Assembly (NCBI GenBank): GCA_025603075.1
Contig: MU626262.1
Span: 124,001 to 188,000, forward strand
DNA: 64,000 nt
Direction: 5' to 3'
From: Neoconidiobolus thromboides FSU 785
Lineage: Eukaryota > Entomophthoromycota > Entomophthoromycetes > Entomophthorales > Neoconidiobolaceae
The translations under genes were made by a program, and so were the position numbers. Below the pieces are notes generated by a model. It searched no databases and was not told the origin of the DNA. It worked only from the letters and a program-made list of their open reading frames with translations. Each line of letters starts with the position of its first letter. Within the stretch, counting starts at the first letter, position 1. Positions 23,607 through 34,517 of this stretch are shown piece by piece.

Positions 23607-26600
23607 TTAAATTTGAATCTTGTCATAACATTGACTATGAATAAATGAATTTTGCCATAAAGCAAGTTCTTGATTTAATTGTAATATCTGATCACAAATA
23701 GTACATTTATCGTCTTTTTTTAATAATATAGCTGAAGCTTTTTGATGTTCGTTAGCAATGAATTTATTTAACTAAATTTAAAAAAAAAAACATTAATATT
23801 AATAAATAAAAAGAATAATATAGAAAGGGATTAAAATGAAATCAAACTTACTTGAACTGTCAATGATAAATTTAAATTTTTTTGAATTTTTTGTATATTT
23901 TTTAAACACACTATTTTTCGACCTTTATATATTAAAAATTGAGAGATTATCGAATTGGGCCAATGATTAGGTAGTAATTCTAATACCTAAAAATAATAAG
24001 ATTTATATCAAAATAAAATAACAATTGTTATATAGTATTATTATTGTCAAAATAAAATTACCTCAAATACATCAAAAAATTGAATATAATTAGATAATAA
24101 ATACTCAATCTGATTAAATGAAATCAATCTAGAAATTTAATTGAATATTTTTAATTTTCACTCTCTTATAATATCAAATAGACACTTACTCATCTTCTAA
24201 GTTTAAATAAATTTTAAACAGTATATTAAATAACTTTTTTTGTAGCTTAGGATCTCGATTCAAAGGTTGAAAGAAATTACCGTTATTGATACAATATTCT
24301 ATAGCCATAAAATAATCTTGAAATTCAATTAATTTTAATAATACTTTTTCATGTTCTTTTTTCTAATAATAATAAAATTAATATTAATATTAACATTCAT
24401 TATAAATAATTGAAGTATTTCTATTTTAATATACAAAATAAAACTTACGATCCCATAAACACATGCCAACTCAAACATTAAATGAGTATTAGTTAACTCT
24501 TTTAATATTATTTCAATTCCTTTCCATTCAATCAAAAATAATAATTGAATTAATTCTAATCGCATTTGACTAATTTTGTCTTTTTTTCCACTTAAAAAAT
24601 TTAAGAAAGTTAATTGAGGTTGAATACTTTTAGCTACTAAAAAGGTATGATCTATAATTGAGATAAAAATTAGTATATTATTATTACTATGTTATGTTAT
24701 GTTATTATTATTATATATTATATATTATATATTGTGACAATCTAAACTTACCTAATTGTTCCATTCTTTTATTAACTTTTTCATTATCTATTAATTGTAT
24801 ATAATTATAAAACAATTTTAAACATAAACCATAATCCTATATAAAAAGAATAGATTAATGGAAATTAACCTCAATATTAATAATATTAATAATAAAGTTT
24901 AGTTACCCTATTTTTATAAATAAATATTAAATTATATAAATATGAATTTAATGCTTTAATTGAATTAATGTCTTTTTTTAAACTTAAATTATTAATTATT
25001 AATTCATGATTCATTAATTCTATCATTTCTTTTCCACAGTTAATGATATTCTATATATATAAAATCAATTAAAATATTATTATAAATAAATATTCTTATT
25101 ATTATTATTACCTCCATTGTATTCAACGGCTCAATATTCAATAACCATAAAACAATTTCATTAATGTTTTTTAACTTTAATATCATTTCGATATTTTTAA
25201 AAAATAAACTCAAATCATTAAATTTTAATTTTAATATATTTGATATTTCATTTGCATTGTTATTATTATTTGTATTATGTACATTTTCATAGATTCTAAT
25301 AAATAATATCAACTATTATATTAAGCAATAAATTATTATTGCTATTAATTACCTTATCCAGCTTTGAATTACAAGATCATTTTCATTTAATCGTTTGTGA
25401 ATTAAAGATTCTGCATAATCCAACTAATTAAAATTAAAATAAACAAAACGTTAGTATTATGATAATAGTTTACTTTTAACTCCGTAATAAATTTTAAACA
25501 AGCATCCCAATCCGCAATTCGGCTATTTTCTAGTAATAAATACAATTGTTGTTCATCTTTGAATTCAGCATATAATTTAATTAATGTGGTATTTATAAAC
25601 TTTAACTATGAATGTATGCTATTGATTATTATACTCTTGCTATACACTTATAATGATAATTACCTCTTTGTAATTTGGATTTAGATTAAAATCTGATTTT
25701 TCATTATCATTTGTCATTTCTTCCTTGATAAATTTGTTTTTATACAATTTTAAATAGTCCAATAAAAACAATTCATATCTTTTAATTAAACTAGATTTTC
25801 TACTTTCCTCATTGACATCAATTAAACCCTTTCCTAGCAGTTCCATAACAATCTCTTCAATTTCCTCAAATCTATTTAAATAATTTAACATACCATACTC
25901 CATCAATACGTTTTCCCTTTTAAAGCATTGAATTAAATTTAATTTTTGATATTTACGATATTTTTTAAAATAGAGTGCAAAATTAGCTGGATGTAGTTGA
26001 TATTTTAAACTTAGTTTTTGACATAATTCAAATTCCATTTTAAAATACAATCTTAAACTTAATATTTTAATCATATATTGTATTTCTCGCTGAATAAGCG
26101 TAAAATGAACATTTTGCTCACTTACAATACTTTGAATTAATTCCATTTGTTTTTCAATTTCCAAATATGGCAATTTAATAGTATTTGTTTGAAACTAATA
26201 AAACAATGATTAACATTAATTACTTTTAATATATATCTTTTATTTTTTACATTACCTTAAAGCATAATCCATTATAACTTAGAGTATAAATTTGATTTCC
26301 CGAACATAAAAATAATGTATTATAAACTGTAAACTCTTGGTTTTTATTTACTTCCTCTTGCTCTTGCTCTTCCTTTCCTTCTTCTCTTTCTTCATTATTA
26401 ATTAAACTCAATTCCCTTTCTAATTCATTATTGATATAACTTAGTTTCATTCCACCAATCAAATGATTGAAAGAACAATTTAATGGAATCCTCTGGATCA
26501 ATTGACTGGTCATTAAATTAAATATTTGTAACTCTTTCGTAAAATAACTTATTATAAAAGGGTATTCAATTGCTATATAAATCTATTATTATTATTATTA

Positions 26601-27774
26601 TTATTATTGTGTAAGTTACCAATTTTTCCAGGGTATTTATTCCATTGAATATTAGGTCTAACTGCATTTCCTTGACTTGATAAAAACATACCTATTTTAA
26701 AAACAAACGATAAATAATAAATAATATCAAATCTTAATAACAAAATTTGTTATATAATTAATATTTACCTAATACATTATTTTGATCAACTGTTAAAGTT
26801 ACTAAAAACTCATCTTCATCAATTATTTGAATTAATGGAATTTTAATATTTTGAACCGGAAATAACTTCATTGTAAACTCTTCGTAAATCGATAACATAG
26901 AATAATGGGTAGTATCTGAAATACAAATAGTAGTTGGATTAATTGCTATATTGGTTATTGTATCTGTCCATGTAATTTCCTAATTAAAATGAAATTGTTG
27001 TTATTTATTATTTATTATTTATTATTTATTATTTATTATTTATTATTTATTATTTGTTATTTATTATTTATTGTTTATTGCTATTGAGTCAGTAGATTGG
27101 AGTTAAATATGAATGAAACTTACTTTAATTAAATTAATTTCATTAGATAATAAATAAATTTGTATTAATCTTCTTCTTGTTATAGCCAATAAACCTAAAT
27201 TAGAATGGACTTCTTTGGCTATGTAATACGAATAATGTTGAACTCCTTTAATAGAAGTGTTACTGGCTACAAGTTTTAAATTCAAGTCATAAAATCTTAA
27301 TGTATTGTCTAATAAAGTGGAAAGCTGGGATTAATAATTTATTATGGGAATTATAAATCTAAAACTGAATTGATTAACTTACCACATAATACAATTAACC
27401 ATTTGAATTTTACAATAATACTTAACTTTTCAATCTTCTTATTGTTATTAATCAATAATTGAGTTATGAGTTGTGGAACTTCATTCTAGTTAAATTCAAT
27501 TAATTATTTCTAATTTAAAATAAATAATTCTAATAACTGATTACTTTTCCTTTATCAATAGTAAACTTTAATATACTACCAAAGTTAGTACCAATAAACA
27601 ATAAATTATCTATTGAAAAAATCAATAAATTTGAGTTAATATCTCTAGTTTCAGTATATTAATTATTAATTATTTACCTATAGCAGCCGTATAACTAATA
27701 CAATTAGGTTTTAATCCTATTTGATTTATATCAACAAGTTTTTCCAAATTATAAAATTCAAGTTCATTGTTCAT
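23607..27774 (-). CDS. Vps39/TGFBRAP1/Vps3-family vacuolar tethering-complex subunit
   Basis: Predicted HOPS or CORVET subunit acting in Rab-dependent endosome/vacuole tethering. I join 18 exons in frame into 979 residues: 27774-27678, 27609-27545, 27485-27383, 27308-27124, 26979-26769, 26691-26620, 26572-26256, 26194-25664, 25605-25474, 25423-25353, 25295-25112, 25050-24907, 24836-24752, 24651-24449, 24362-24190, 24128-24062, 23986-23852, 23771-23607. An N-terminal CNH-type propeller is visible (DNTLRFYDLNLKL, LLAITRRRLIQIYLL, GMFLSSQGNAVRPNIQWNKY, IEYPFIISYF). A long helical repeat region follows (LSLRLYFKMEFELCQKLSLK, LPNHWPNSIISQFL). The C-terminus has a zinc-binding-like end (DDKCTICDQILQL and HSQCYDK) like the Vps39_2 domain. 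The SQGNAVRP..QW motif favours the TGFBRAP1/Vps3 (CORVET) branch over Vps39; this is a judgement from memory. Exon density is much higher than in neighbouring genes. Confidence 0.85.
26980..27123 (-). repeat. Intron with 7-bp minisatellite (TTATTTA)n
   Basis: The fourth intron of the Vps39-family gene is 144 bp, more than twice the length of most others. The excess is a tandem array of about eleven TTATTTA units at 27001-27079. Such a repeat is likely to be length-polymorphic. Confidence 0.8.
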
Positions 27775-27994
27775 AATTTAATGTTTTAAAATATTTAAAA
27801 AATAATATTAATTTTTTTGCTTTAAGACTTTTAGTTAAATTTGAACATTGAATTGCATCTCAATTTCCAATTGGTCAAAAATCTTAATTTCAAAAATAGT
27901 GACACATATTTTAAAATACATTCAAAATTTTATATTAAAATAAATCATCAAAAACTGAAAAAAATAGATTAAACTTAAAAACAGATGTTGTATT

Positions 27995-29709
27995 TTATTG
28001 ATTTTTCTTTTCACTTTTGTTCGATTTAACAAAGTAAGGTAAATACACCGTTACAGCGAATGCTAAAATGACCCCAATATGACCAATAAAATATACTTGA
28101 TAATAAACATGAAGATAAAGACTAGGTCTTAATAAACCAAAGGCAATAATAGCATATAAAAGAGCGAATGAAGTATAAAGGTAACACATAAAATTAACTA
28201 TTTTTCTACTTACTGAACCCTCGGTTAGCTTAGTAGTCCATGGTTTCAATTGAGTTTGTAACTTCTTTTCAATAAAAGTATCAAAGAATTCCAATATAAA
28301 AGTCACCATATAACCAGAATGAAACCCATGCCAAATAGAAAGGAAGACTAAAGAACCAAGTTGAGATAAATATTTACTATTTAAAAACCTTAATCTTTTA
28401 AATACATATTGTTTAATCCAAAAATTTGTATTAATGTTAAAACAAGCTATAATTTCATCAAGTGAAGTAGCTGTTTCAAAGGCATACTAATAAGCAAAGG
28501 ATTAATGTTTTTGTTAAGATTAGATATTATTATTATAAAAATAACTTACAGTATCTATGTTGGTTAAGCCATCCCATTCGGCATCGCCTTGTTGATTATA
28601 CCCATTAAAGGAAATACCCGATAAGATACAGGCACCTTTAAAATAGTTAATAAAAATTGATTTGTTACTAAATCAAAGTCAACTTACCTTCATTTAATTG
28701 CCAAATACCAAGATACTAAATTTAAAGCAATAAATTAACTTATTATAAAAAAACAAAACTGATATCAATTTACCTTATTAATTAACCCTCTACCAGTAAT
28801 CCATAATACTAGTATTCTCATAATTAAATTCAATTGAGTGTATTCTTCAGTAAGTAAATAAGCTGCTGGAAAATAAAGATCTAATACTTGTTGTAATGCA
28901 AGATAGGCTATTCCTTTAATGAAACATTTCATAGCAGCGGATTCACTACCTTTAGGCAATTGATTTTCATGATCCAAAGATAAATTTTCATTGTTAATGA
29001 ATTTTTGATAAAGACTAAAAGAGAATTGAGGGCCTACTAAGAAAGCAGAGAAGAAATAAGAATAGCCTAAAAAGTGGGAAAATTTAGGTAATTCGACTAA
29101 TTTGGTTTCACCCGAAAAGGAAACGGGTTGTTTTTTTTTAGGCATTGACGGAACTACTGGAGTATTAGCTTTTTTTTCTAATACTGAAGTTTCCGGTTGA
29201 GTTTCTTTGGATTGATTCGAAATTTCCTTTTCTTTCTTTTCTTTCTTTTCTTTCTTTTCTTCTCCATCATAATAATCAAATCCAAAACCCATCATTCTTA
29301 AACATAACACACATTGTGGCATAGTCCAAGTTAAATCATAATCAACACCCATATGAGCATAATATCCTGTTAATAAATAAGTGGCATTAAATAACCAAAC
29401 AGCAACTACAGCTAACTTTCGATTTTTCAAGATACCACCTAATCCATAACATAATCCATACGTCATTGAAATGGTAATAAAACTATGTTTAATATCTAAG
29501 CCATTAAATAAGATAGCTAAAAACAAGCCAGTTAGTGTAACATAATAATTTCTCAATTCAGTTTGTTGAGATGGGGAGATGTTAGCTATAGGAAGGATCA
29601 ATTTATTTTTATAAATTGAAGCAATGGGATAACCGAGTAATACGGTGATCAATAAGCGTAATACATTTTGTGGTACACCAATTAAATTACTTAATAATGA
29701 AAATACCAT
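27995..29709 (-). CDS. ALE1: MBOAT lysophospholipid acyltransferase (Ale1-like)
   Basis: Membrane-bound O-acyltransferase of the Ale1/LPCAT group, which re-acylates lysophospholipids in the ER. Four exons (29709-28774, 28715-28688, 28635-28550, 28486-27995) give 513 residues; the second exon is only 28 nt and encodes YLGIWQLNE. Evidence: multiple hydrophobic helices, SGISFNGYNQQGDAEWDGLTNID (in pieces: SGISFNG and EWDGLTNID) typical of the family, and the catalytic-histidine motif SIWHGFHSGYMVTF. A lysine/glutamate-rich loop (about residues 145-160) lies on the first exon. The C-terminus ends EKKNQ, matching a KKXX ER-retrieval signal. The frame is open upstream to 29844, but the ATG at 29709 (MVFSLLSNLIGVPQ) fits the family start better. 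Yeast Ale1 is about 620 residues, so this is a shorter version. Confidence 0.92.
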
Positions 29710-29902
29710 CTTATTAGTTGTAAATAAAGATATAAAATGGATACTAAAAAGATGGAAGATTTTCTCAATGTTTGTTAAATGATATTTTATAATACCAAAT
29801 CTTAAGATTTTAAGGAGAATTATCGGAGCTTCCAATGAGTACAAAATTGCTTTTTTTAGTAATTATTTTTTAATGCGAAGGCTAGGTAAAAATTAGCCCC
29901 GA

Positions 29903-30052
29903 ATGAAGATTACTACTATAGAAGGTGGAGTTAATAAGGAAGATGCTCAAGTTAATAAATTCCATGTGAAAAATAAAAATAGAAGTTTGAAGGTTGATGA
30001 TCAAGCTATCCTGAAGAAGTTTAACAGCGTTGATGTAAGTATAAGTAAGTGA
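29903..30052 (+). CDS. Short ORF or orphan first exon, weakly prefoldin-4-like
   Basis: A 49-codon frame starting MKITTIEGGVNKEDAQVNKF and containing VDDQAILKKFNSVD, followed by a consensus 5' splice site (GATGTAAGTA). The DDQ..L.KF pattern loosely recalls the first helix of prefoldin subunit 4 (EDQ..I.KF), but no continuation encoding the rest of such a subunit was found in the following 2 kb. It may be a real first exon with a distant partner, a decayed fragment, or a chance ORF. It is divergent from the ALE1-like gene, whose start is about 190 bp away. Confidence 0.3.
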   Translation: MKITTIEGGVNKEDAQVNKFHVKNKNRSLKVDDQAILKKFNSVDVSISK

Positions 30053-30454
30053 AGGTTATAAGAATGATTATGGTGGGAAAATTTCGTTCAATTTTGAAGC
30101 AAATTGAATTCATTTTGAGGGATAAAATAGAATGAATTTGTAAATAAACCTATTTTTTATTGTATAATATGATGGAAAATTAAAATTGAGTGGAAAAATA
30201 AGATAAATTTGATTCAGTTTAAAAATAAAAAACGGACAAGCTCTTTTTATAGAAATTTAATTGTAAATCTTTTAATATTTCAACCTAAAAAGTGAATAAT
30301 AGTTAATTATTAATGTTTTTCTTAATTTTGATATAATAAGTTAAGACCTTTTATATTAAATTGAGCATCTAAACTATAGTTTTAATTTATACAAAATTTT
30401 CACTAAAATTTATTGCCTAAAAATGGACAAATATTATTTACAACATAAAATACA

Positions 30455-30553
30455 TTTGGGAATATATTTTGTATTTAAGAATTTTGCTAACAATTTTTCC
30501 ACTCAAATAGCGCTTAAAAGATAGAAAGAGTGGAGAAAAAAAACATCCTCATT
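30455..30553 (-). mobile_element. MITE-like inverted-repeat element, copy 6
   Basis: Starts TTTGGGAATAT, carries TTTTTCCACTCAAATAGCGC and AAGATAGAAAGAGTGG, and ends ACATCCTCATTT. Ends slightly decayed. Confidence 0.8.
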
Positions 30554-32014
30554 TGTTATTTTAATCTGATAAATTTCTTACAAAAAAGTCTATGAAGTTA
30601 AAAATGATAAAAACATTTAAATTATAAATTACTTTATTACTTATATAGGAATAATATGGATTGTACAACAAATCAATATTATTTCAAGCCATCACTTTGT
30701 CAATAGAAAGAAATCGATTTTTAAAAAATAGCAGGATTAATTGCTTAACACCCAAATTAGATAGTGGAGGTTATTTATAAAAATTATTTAAACTAGAATT
30801 ATATAAGAAATCTATACGTAAACTTATCTTTATTAGAAATAAGGGGGGAAACACTGGCATTTTTTTTCAATTTAATTTTTATAGTTTTATAGTTTCTATT
30901 TTACTGAAATTCATATAAATTCCTATGCTTTATAAATGTTTTTACTTTATAAATAAATATGTATTGAAACGCTTAATTTCCCCAGATTGTTTCCTTAGTA
31001 TTTTTGAGTTTATAATTAATTGAAAATGGCATCATCTATTGAAATACTTTAAAAAAATAATAACTTACAATAAAATAGATTATTTCAATCAATTGTATAA
31101 TCTATTTAATCTCGGTTTATAGAATAACTGATTGATTAATACAAAAAATATTACCTAAAAGTAGGAAGCCGAGTTAAAGTTAAATATTTTAATTGATTAA
31201 CTAATACAAATGTTAATTTATCTTTTATAAAATGAATTTGAAGTTGTATTATTGGCTCAAATAAAAAAATATCTTTTCCATGTTTCAAATTAATTGCTGA
31301 CTTTAAATCATTGAGTCTAGGTTAAGAACCTTCAAAAAAAGAAAACAAAACAGTTAATAAATTAAATTATTAAATTTGCAGTTAATAAAAATAACAATTT
31401 ATAAACATAAAAAGATGTAATATCACATTGCAAAGTAGAAGTATGTGTATTGGCAGAGGTTAGCATATTAAATTTAATAGTTACTTAGTGAAATAATCAC
31501 ATTGAAAGAATTAAGTTTTTACAAGTTTAAAAAGTTAAAATATTAAGTGGGGTAAATTCAATAAGTAAGGCTCCAAAAATAAACATGTTTTGATTTATAC
31601 TTAAAAAGTTAACTTTTTTTTTTCTTTTTCTTTAATATATCAAAAAAACTATTATATATGACTACTGCTTGTTTGCTTTTAGGTCACAAAGGAGTATACT
31701 GGAACAAAGTATAGTAGGGATAAAGTTTTAATTTTTTATTATTTGATTATTATTTAGAATAAATACATTCGAAGAATTTTAAGGAGGGATTACTAAATAA
31801 AGAAATAAGAGGGCTAAAATGGATAAAAATTCACTATACTTTAATTAAAAGGGAAATGAAACATGTTTTAAAATGAAGATGATTGGTTCATTGAATCTTC
31901 GTGCTTTTAGGCAATAAAAAGAATATAAAATAGGAGGCTTTTAATATTTTCTACTATTTTTTCTCAAGAAAATAATATTAATAGCATTTTATAAAATAAA
32001 ATAATAGTAGAACT

Positions 32015-32977
32015 ATGTCCAAATTAATGATTGCAAAAGATAATATTTATTTTCAACTAAGTAATGTTAATAGTAATAATAGTACTATTAAATTTAATAA
32101 ACAATCAAATGAACAAGTTTTAGATGATGAGACTATGAATTGGAAGGAGTTTATTAATGAAAGCGATGGTTGTCAATTCATAAAACTAAAATATAATAAG
32201 CATGATTACCAAAACAATTTAGCAGTAATATCAACTTTGGAAGAAGATCGTCCTAATCCAGCTGATAAATCTCACTCTAATACAAGAGCTTCGACTATTT
32301 TACCAAATACCCTTTATTACGCACCTGGTAGTAATCCAACGGCAATAAATCGAGCTAAAACTAAAGAAAGTAATCGACTTAGCTACTGTAACTCTTTCTA
32401 TAATTCAAAGGAAATCTCTGAAAATGAAAATAGCAATGATATAGTTTATAGCTTTGAAGCTAATAGAAGAATGAAACGAATTTCAATGATATCTACCAAT
32501 TCTTGCCCAGAAAATAATACTTCACGTGTAATCAATAATACATGTAAATTATCACGCTCAAGTTCCTTTGCAAGTAGTAAAAGTGGAATAACTGAGGCCG
32601 GTGCATCTATTGGATTATTAGAAAACAAATATAATAAACAAACAAATGATAAAAATAACCCAACACGTTTAAAAAGTATAATTAAAAAAGGGTTTATTAA
32701 ACCAATATTTAAATCTTTCCAGAAAGAGAGTAATCGAAGTGGTATTATTAAAAGGGTAAATTTTATTTGATATTATTTTATTAAAAGTATTTATTGATGT
32801 TAGGATGATAGCAATAGCAGTAAAAAAGAAAGACAAATGGCGGAAGAATTATCTTTAATGGAATTGGCTATCGATAATGATAACAATCAAAGATCTAGAC
32901 TTAGAGAACAAAGATATGGTAATGAAAAACTCCATTCCTTTAAGAGTATACCCTACCTCAAATCGTCAATTGAATAA
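32015..32977 (+). CDS. Orphan Ser/Asn-rich protein
   Basis: Two exons (32015-32755, 32804-32977; 48-bp intron) encode 304 residues with no family I recognise. The protein is hydrophilic and rich in serine and asparagine, with no signal peptide or membrane segment. Residues about 215-247 are basic (LKSIIKKGFIKPIFKSFQKE), and the second exon encodes a helix-prone charged region (KKERQMAEELSLMELAIDND) and ends KSIPYLKSSIE. The intron join is supported by canonical GT/TTAG borders, phase 0, and the extension of the frame by 57 codons rather than an immediate stop. Function unknown. Low-complexity composition and multiple RxxS sites would suit a phosphorylated cytoplasmic regulator, but that is speculation. 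Confidence 0.65.
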
Positions 32978-34517
32978 TTCCTTCAAGACCTTGTGTAATT
33001 TTAGTGTTTATATAGCATTTTATTATTTAATAAATTATTAAAAATTCCACTTTGACTTTTTATTTATAATTTAACTAATATTTAAAGTGTTTATTTAAAC
33101 CTTTAAGTTCTACAATAATTAAGATATTTTAAAATAGTTAGCAATAGAGAATTTTAGGGTCTCATATTATACATATTAGTAACAAATTTATGGTACAAGT
33201 AGAAAACACCCAAATAAAACTAAATTGGTATGTTTTTATGATAAGTTAAAAAGAATTTTCTTGAATTTTAGGCGGCTTGAGGAATGGATAAAATGTTTAA
33301 ACCAAAAATCTGTTCCTATATATTAACTATATAGCACTTAAATGTTTTTTATATTAGATATTAGAAGCAGTTTGTTTTCCATTTTCTTTTATTATAGAAA
33401 TAGCGTCTTTGTTTAATTATGATTTTTATTTTATTTTCTATTAATCGGAGTATTTTTTTTGATTTCATTACTTTTTCCATCTTTTAAGCGCTATTTGGTG
33501 GAAAAACCTACTAGTAAATTCTTAAATAAAAAAACACCCCCCAATATTGTTTTTAAAACTTGTAAAATTTATTATATCAAAGTTGTTTACGATTTTTATC
33601 CTATAATATCACTAATTGCTATATTTTATGTTAGGTTTCTCTTATGTTTATTTCAATAAAAAACAACTAAAACTATTTTTATCATAATTTTTTTCAAAAC
33701 ATTAACATTAAAAGCAAATTAATAATTTCTTTTTAATTGTAAGCTTTTTAGTAATTAAGTTTATGATAAAAGATTTATTGTACTTAAACCATTATTTTGA
33801 TAGAATTTCTGACTTGATGTATTTATTTTAAAGTATCATATTATAATATATAGAAGTAAACTTAATCCTTCTTTATTTTCAAGTACTAACTTACATGGGA
33901 AATAGTATGATATATATATTTTTAAACTTTATTCATATTTAAATTTTAATCTTTCAAAGAAAATTCTGCATGAAGCTTTAGTTAAGCTACATTTTAATGT
34001 TATAACATTTTTAATAATATGAATTTATTGTTAAAAAGATACTCTTATAATTGATAAAAATACAAAATTTTTGACCTGAGGCAAAGGAAGCTGAAGTTGA
34101 AATGCTTTTATAAACAAGGTTTTATATTTAAAAATCAGATAGTAATTATATTAAGTAACAAATATTTTACGAAAAAATTAACATGTCTGGTGCTATAATA
34201 TTTAGAAACACTGCCTGAGTTATTTATTCAAAATACGTTAGCTAATTTCTAAATTACCTAAATTTGTAGCATGTTTATTTTGAATTTTTACGCAAACTTC
34301 CTAACCAATAACTTGACCCAGGCCTATAAAATCCCATAATAAGCTGGAACGATCGATTTTTAGGAATAGAATGATCAAACCAAATACTAAGCGTAAATGC
34401 CCAAATGATAATAGTTAAATATTAGAGTGGGCAATTATTTTTTCATTGCACAGATTCAAAAAATACAAAAAAAGATCTAAATAATCAAAAGTAGCATAGT
34501 TATTTTTATATTTAATA
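32978..34517. other. Intergenic region
   Basis: Contains one inverted-repeat element (33442-33546). A 66-codon frame at 33459-33659 starts within that element and is not considered a gene. Nothing else recognised. Confidence 0.6.
33442..33546 (+). mobile_element. MITE-like inverted-repeat element, copy 7
   Basis: Left end decayed (TAATCGGAGTAT). Interior intact (TTTTCCATCTTTTAAGCGCT, GGTGGAAAAACCTACTAG). Right end ACACCCCCCAATA. Confidence 0.8.

Larger units (their letters stand above)
29710..32014. other. Intergenic region between ALE1-like and orphan gene
   Basis: Contains a possible 49-codon ORF (29903-30052), one inverted-repeat element (30455-30553), and otherwise AT-rich sequence with no recognised gene. 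Confidence 0.5.

Noticed and set aside
29710..29844. Longer N-terminus for the Ale1-like protein
   Set aside because: The frame is open to an ATG at 29844, but the added residues look like translated upstream AT-rich DNA, and the family normally starts near MVFSLLSNLIGVP.
33459..33659. 66-codon plus-strand ORF
   Set aside because: Starts inside element copy 7; translation resembles that of other copies, not a protein family.
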